This document shows positions 8,401 to 12,500 of a DNA stretch of 12,500 nt, one piece after another. The notes beneath the pieces are model-generated. The model was not told the DNA's origin. It saw nothing but the letters and a program-made list of their open reading frames with translations, and did not search any database. Position numbers and translations under genes: made by a program. Source of the DNA: Actinidia chinensis (Eukaryota > Streptophyta > Magnoliopsida > Ericales > Actinidiaceae); contig VIGQ01001219.1 in the NCBI GenBank assembly GCA_009663005.1, positions 37,501 to 50,000 of the forward strand, written 5' to 3'. Within the stretch, counting starts at the first letter, position 1; every line of letters starts with the position of its first letter.

Positions 8401-8779
8401 GATGGCAGAGGTTTTCTTTCCGGAATTGGTGATTTTTCTTCAGATGGCATAGGTTTAACTACACTTAGTACAAGAGATTTCAAAAAGTTGAGGTCCAATG
8501 ACCCAACATGCATGACAAGGAATCATCTCTTCACGTGGCAATGGATACATCCCTAAAACATTAAACTTTCGAATTCCAATTGTTACATGGGACTCACTCC
8601 AACTAGACCCTATCAATCGAATCATCCATGAACTTCACGATCCCCCCACAAACATACTCTTGAATGATGGACTCAAACCATTTTATTTCTCAGTTTGGTC
8701 TACGTCCCTCATTTGTTTGCACCACAGTGAAAAATATTTGTCTCAACGTCATATTACAAAATGAAAGTAAGTAATCCTG
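8401..8779 (-). pseudogene. protease-RT linker of pol
   Basis: The stretch between the readable protease and RT motifs. Minus-strand frames carry a block NIFHCGANK near 8740-8715 that I associate with the downstream part of the protease region in this family; the rest is charged and poorly conserved. No independent gene on either strand. Confidence 0.5.
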
Positions 8780-9180
8780 CCTTACAATGGGAATAACGGC
8801 ATTCGGCAGTGGATAACGAATGGTCTACCTAAGATGACAGGAATATGACATTAGACAACTCACAATCAACAGGTGAGTTCCAAGACTATGAAATCTATCG
8901 GGTAGTTACACAGTATCGACTTGAATAAGCACATCCTATACGATACCCTCGGGGACCTACAGAATGGTCGGCCAACTCAGTGTACTCGCGTTGGTTTTAG
9001 TTCTCCGAAAACTAGGCTTTGTATACGAATACGGCAACCAAAATTCCCACTAGACCCTAATCGAGAAGTGATCGATCAATCTTACACATCGCTGTATGCC
9101 CGAAATAGTAAGACAAACCGGAGAAAGTAGTCTTTATACTTTGGCAAAGGTGGTTGCATTGGAGAATCGCACTCTGACTC
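8780..9180 (-). pseudogene. retroviral-type aspartic protease domain, broken
   Basis: The protease cuts the Gag-Pol polyprotein. Minus-strand blocks: PLPKYKDY near 9160-9135, which corresponds to the segment preceding the active site in plant Ty3/gypsy proteases; a region near 9065-9045 where the D-[ST]-G type active site should be, here disrupted by a stop and a frame change; FGELKPTRV at 9008-8982; a PEGIV/DVLIQVD pair at 8954-8915 in adjacent frames; ILGRPF-like sequence at about 8836-8817; and a KAGLLTF block near 8785. The order fits the usual protease of about 110-130 residues lying between gag and RT. The plus-strand frame 8921-9130 is its shadow. Confidence 0.82.
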
Positions 9181-11082
9181 TCATTCATCATTACCGTTAT
9201 CTTTTACATGCAAATTCTTTTGACAGTTACATAATTCATTTAAAAATTTCGGCATAAGAGAGAATCTATTTTAATGCATCTAACTCGAAATATTGATTCA
9301 AACTTGGTTTGAGACATCATAAATTGCCGAAAGTTAAGTTTGCTTTACTCACTTGCCAACCTTTGTGGGTATGGTGTATTGTTTTAGTCTTCAACAGTAA
9401 TTTTTCATTGGACCACTTTTGTGGCCGGCTCAGAATCATGTTCTGTTTCTTTGCCCTTTGATCTCTTTCCTTTTCCTCATCATTCTTTTGTCTCTCACTC
9501 TAATAACTAAATCTTAGACTCCTCCCCACTTGAATTACCCCTCCTTTTGGGCAATTATTTTACAATTTAATACACTTAAGGGTGTGATTTAGCTGGACCT
9601 AATTCATGTGTTTCCTCAATGCAATTTGAAGGCTTAGGATTTGTGAGGTTGGAGGGGAAATCGCCTTGCATTGTTGGTTGAAAATTACAATATCTCAAGT
9701 ATAGAATTCCTTTGCCCAATTGTTGCTCAATAACTTGTGACGTTAGTGCGACAACTCAATATCCCCATCCCTTCATGTTGTGAGGGTGATATTGTGCATG
9801 TTGTGGTGCCAGGTGTGTGATAGCGCTTGTGGTGCAGGAATATGCATAAGCTGTGTGGCGGGGGCTGTGGTGTTGTAGCAGTATGTTGTAGGGTAGAATG
9901 TGGTGCTGGTAAGGTGTTGTTGGGGTTGAAAATTTTGGGGATTGAGAAATTTTTGATTTTTTTGTTATAATTGCCCCCTTGTCGCCACCCAAAGTTAGGA
10001 TGGAGTCCTCCAATCAGGATTAATGTATTGGGTAAGGATTACCCCCACTCTCTCAAAAATTGGCCTACCATATTAACTTGTCCACGTGCCTCTTTACCCC
10101 CGCTACAATTGGGACCACACATCAGTGCAATGGTCCATTGTATCACAACAATACACATAATTGAAGACTCGTTTGTAAGACTTGGTTTATGGCGGCCTAG
10201 CATGTGCTAAAGCTTCCCACTTATTCTCGAAAGTGCAGTGAGTTTTGCATTGGCATCATCTTCACCCCCAATTTTATTTAACACCTCATGTGCATGGAAG
10301 GAGAAGATTTATTCACATTATTAGGTTCAGTGATACCCAATCACTAACAAGGTAGCCAAGTAATCAAAATTACTCAAATGCTTGCTCCAAATTTTTTTCT
10401 GGGAAAACTTCCGCACACATGGACTCGATAAAACACATTTCATTGTTGCGACAATGACGAATAAAAAATATTGATTGTGTGCCATGACGGAAAAATTATG
10501 ATGGCGGCAGATTTATACGTCTTTAAACTCTCCCAAACTTGGAAGAAAAACTCCGCCACTAGTGGTACAAACTGAGAGATGGCATGCCGTAGTGCCTCCG
10601 TACGGTGATTTTCGGGAAAAACTTTTTCAATGAACTCCCCTCCATTGATTCATGAGTAGATGACCTAGGTCTCCAAGAATTAAAAACAAAATTTGATTTG
10701 TCCTTTAAAGTGAACGGAAAAAGTTTTACAAGTAGAATCTCCCTAGAACATGAATTGTCTGAAGATCAGAACATGCATCCTCAAAGTCTTTCAAGATGGG
10801 TAGTCTCTTAGACTCACAACCGTGAAAATGTGGCAAAGCTTGTAGCATTCCTAATCTGAGATTAAAATGGATGATGCGGTGGGAATATATAGCAGATATG
10901 GTGGGCCTTGCAGGATTCATGTAATCCCTCATGGTACAAGTTTTGGACTTCGGACTTCCCGCATTTACTTGCATGATCAAGATCCTTTACTTTCCTATTC
11001 AGATCATGTTCCCCGTTTTGTGCCCCACCTTGGCATGTCCCCTAGGATCTTATTCGTGGTTGACCATAGGGATCGGGTTCAT
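9181..11082 (-). pseudogene. gag polyprotein, broken
   Basis: Gag forms the particle that packages the RNA. A possible ATG at 11082-11080 opens a frame reading MNPIPMVNHE. An 84-codon frame (10980-10726) holds MRDYMNPARP, then LPHFHG and ILKDFEDAC, typical of the start of plant Ty3/gypsy gag. Further blocks are FPFTLKDKSNF (10720-10688), KVFPENHRTEALRHAISQF (about 10625-10570), and IESMCAEVFPEKNLEQAFE (about 10430-10373). A cysteine/histidine cluster near 10158-10111 could be the decayed zinc knuckle, and QVNMVGQF (about 10094) and FGWRQGGNYN (about 9990-9960) follow. Next comes a P/Q/H-rich low-complexity stretch (9950-9750). Near 9378-9349, TPYPQRLASE begins the conserved gag-protease junction region. 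The order fits gag of this branch. Stops and frame changes throughout make it non-functional. The plus-strand frames 9971-10210 and 10867-11193 are shadows. Confidence 0.88.
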
Positions 11083-11303
11083 GTTACTCTTAGAAAAAGT
11101 GGTATGTCTATCGGACTAAACCTTGTGAGTGGATGGGTCCAAATATCCTATGGTAAATTACGCAGGGGTCGACTCAGATTAAACGGTTTGTAGATCCCTA
11201 AAGTATGAGACATACAAATGCAATGCACATATAAGAACGTATTTTAGCCCAACCGATTCACAAAATCTCCACATTAGATCAGCACATAATTCCAACAGTC
11301 ATC

Positions 11304-11335
<32 letters not shown>

Positions 11336-11581
11336 ACAAACAAAAACACCAATAAAAAATAGCACAGAGCCTCTTCACTCTAATCTCATCCTATCTAAAT
11401 TGATGCCTATACCCTTAAAAAAAATATTCTAAAAACAACACAAAAAAAAGTGGACACAGGTTACCCGATGGCCTGGCGTCGATCCCTTGTATAAAATGAT
11501 GGTGAAGCAATCCGCTAAATTAGTAGGACTGAGGTTCGTGTTCTATCACGCATCTTACGCCCCCCTTGTGTGACGTATGTA
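11083..11581 (-). other. untranslated leader between primer site and gag
   Basis: About 500 bp with no convincing coding frame. It contains A-rich runs at 11416-11450, a duplicated block (11246-11337) and a C6 run near 11562. Leaders of large plant Ty3/gypsy elements usually carry the packaging signal in this place; none can be recognised from sequence. Confidence 0.55.
11246..11337. repeat. duplicated 31 bp block in the leader
   Basis: 11246-11276 and 11307-11337 are diverged direct copies with a period of about 61 bp. They share CC.A.CCGA..CACA.AATCTCCACAT, and the identical core is AATCTCCACAT. They lie between the primer binding site and gag. Confidence 0.6.
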
Positions 11582-11595
11582 CCGGCAACGTGCCA
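11582..11595 (-). other. primer binding site, tRNA-Asp type, degenerate
   Basis: Minus strand TGGCACGTTGCCGG lies 6 bases inside the 5' LTR end (11602). It matches the TGGCGCCGTTGCCGGGGA-type site complementary to the tRNA-Asp 3' end that is used by Athila elements, with a one-base deletion and at least one substitution; the GTTGCCGG core is intact. The tRNA would prime minus-strand DNA synthesis. Position next to the LTR and the intact core make the call good; the tRNA identity is from memory. Confidence 0.72.
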
Positions 11596-11601
11596 AAAAC
11601 T

Positions 11602-12500
11602 TGAGTCGCTTCCCCAAAAGTGAATTCTTTACCGCCGTGTACGGGTCGCGAAATAGTTAAAAACTGAAGTACGGAATATTCAATCCCACAAGGAAACAGT
11701 GCAAAGGTGATAACAAGATACTAAAACAACTACGATGCATCTTAACCAAATCCTACTTAGCTTCAAAAATTATTTTAAAAATAAAAATATTAATTTGGAT
11801 TTTTGCATGAGTTTGGACTAAAAATTAAATAAAAACAAAACAATACAAATAAAATTGATTGAATTGATATTACAGGAAACTCAGAATTGATCGATTAGTC
11901 ACCGAGTTCTCAAATCCTAATGGAGACATATTATAACTCAATCCGTCGACTAATCTGAGTCTTAGATTCGGAAAATAACTTTGAAAATCAAAATTCTTAC
12001 TTGAAACGCTAAAAAAATCTTATTTGTTATAATCATTGGGAGCACATCGATATTCTGCATCACCAAAGATATCATTCGAACAATAGAATCCAAGTTTCGA
12101 AAGTAAATAAATCTAGTGCTTTTAATCTGGTGTGCATTCATCGATCCGAATATATTCACGAATGTTTATCGAAACTTAAATGGACTCCCAAGTTTTTGAA
12201 AGTATTTAGATGTGAAGAAGAAGACGATAAAATTAGAGAGGATCTAATGGTTAAAAATTTTTTATCTCCATGTTCATCCTTGTTCCCGATTGACTTTCCA
12301 CAAAATCAATCCAGTAAAGAAAACTAGCCACTCTGCTAGATAAACAAAAATCTAAATATGAATGCATTCTGAAATTAAAAACTAATCTAATTAATGTTAA
12401 AACAAAGATACGTGAATTATGCAAAGCGAATTGAAAAATTCTGAAAGTGAACAAAAATCGTAAATTAATTAAGCCAAACAAGATTAATGTAAAACTGTAC
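11602..12500 (-). repeat. 5' LTR of the Athila-like element, distal part not verified
   Basis: Its inner edge reads TGAGTCGC on the plus strand, matching TGATTCGC at the 3' LTR edge (485), and about 340 bp align as a direct repeat with 485-830. Beyond about 11950 I could not align it with the other LTR. A copy of 859 bp would end near 12460, but no outer terminus like CAGTCCAATCA is present before 12500, so this half is either strongly diverged, longer through insertion, or different DNA. The plus frame 12130-12327 and the minus frames 11962-12159 and 12251-12481 show no family motif. Confidence 0.68.
11928..11935 (-). promoter_or_regulatory. possible LTR TATA box (5' LTR copy)
   Basis: Minus strand TATAATAT, in the same relative place as the ATATAATATA at 817-826 of the other LTR, about 330 bp upstream of the LTR 3' end. 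If real, this copy would drive the genomic transcript through gag and pol. Sequence and position only. Confidence 0.3.

Larger units (their letters stand above)
485..12500 (-). mobile_element. Athila-like Ty3/gypsy LTR retrotransposon, degenerate, full architecture
   Basis: Minus-strand element with the order LTR, primer binding site, gag, protease, RT, RNase H, integrase, polypurine tract, extra ORF, polypurine tract, LTR. Protease-RT-RNaseH-integrase order is diagnostic of Ty3/gypsy. The RT and integrase motif style, the tRNA-Asp-type primer site and the extra ORF downstream of integrase point to the Athila branch. The visible length is about 12 kb, in the range known for Athila-type elements. 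The right end is uncertain: the outer end of the 5' LTR was not found before the window stops. The element sits inside a plus-strand RT fragment. All ORFs are broken, so it is non-autonomous today. Confidence 0.88.

Noticed and set aside
10867..11193. 108-codon plus-strand open frame
   Set aside because: It is antisense to the start of gag (MRDYMNPARP, LPHFHG) and shows no motif.
12130..12327. 65-codon plus frame with a charged, protein-like composition
   Set aside because: It lies within the presumed LTR, resembles nothing I recognise, and is short enough to be chance.
1..12500. CRISPR array, phage or bacterial defence system
   Set aside because: No regularly spaced identical repeats, no Shine-Dalgarno-led operons, and all identifiable coding motifs are plant LTR retrotransposon.

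Overview
The window reads as seed-plant (probably dicot) nuclear repeat DNA. It is AT-rich, has no intact gene, and nearly all of it can be explained by two Ty3/gypsy LTR retrotransposons, one inserted in the other. The many short open frames are fragments or antisense shadows of this decayed retrotransposon coding sequence. I see no tRNA, rRNA, CRISPR or bacterial-type signals.

Layout: bases 1-484 are a plus-strand piece of Ty3/gypsy reverse transcriptase (RT), of the type seen in Tat-like elements. It is cut off in the middle of the RT domain, just before the catalytic aspartate pair. From 485 to the right edge lies a second, oppositely oriented (minus-strand) element with the architecture of the Athila branch of Ty3/gypsy. 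Read from right to left it has: the 5' LTR (12500, perhaps cut by the window edge, to 11602), a degenerate primer binding site resembling the complement of the tRNA-Asp 3' end (11595-11582), an untranslated leader with a duplicated block, gag (about 11082-9181), aspartic protease (9180-8780), reverse transcriptase (8400-7266), RNase H (7265-6869), a CpG-rich foreign-looking island (6868-6557), integrase (6540-5290), a polypurine tract (5134-5121), a 1 kb AT-rich spacer, an extra ORF in the envelope-like position (4080-3010), a 1.65 kb non-coding 3' tail, a polypurine tract (1353-1344) and the 3' LTR (1343-485).

All coding parts are pseudogenes broken by stops and many single-base frame changes. 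The family motifs remain readable in alternating frames, and in the best stretches the damage is dominated by indels rather than substitutions. That is odd for normal retrotransposon decay and raises the question of assembly error. The two LTR copies are recognisably the same over their first roughly 340 bp (about four bases in five by eye) and are hard to align beyond that. The most unexplained pieces are the CpG-rich island between RNase H and integrase, the tandem AT repeat at 5034-5108, and the right half of the 5' LTR. I found no evidence of a new kind of biological system here; the novelty is structural (nesting, island, duplicated leader blocks).
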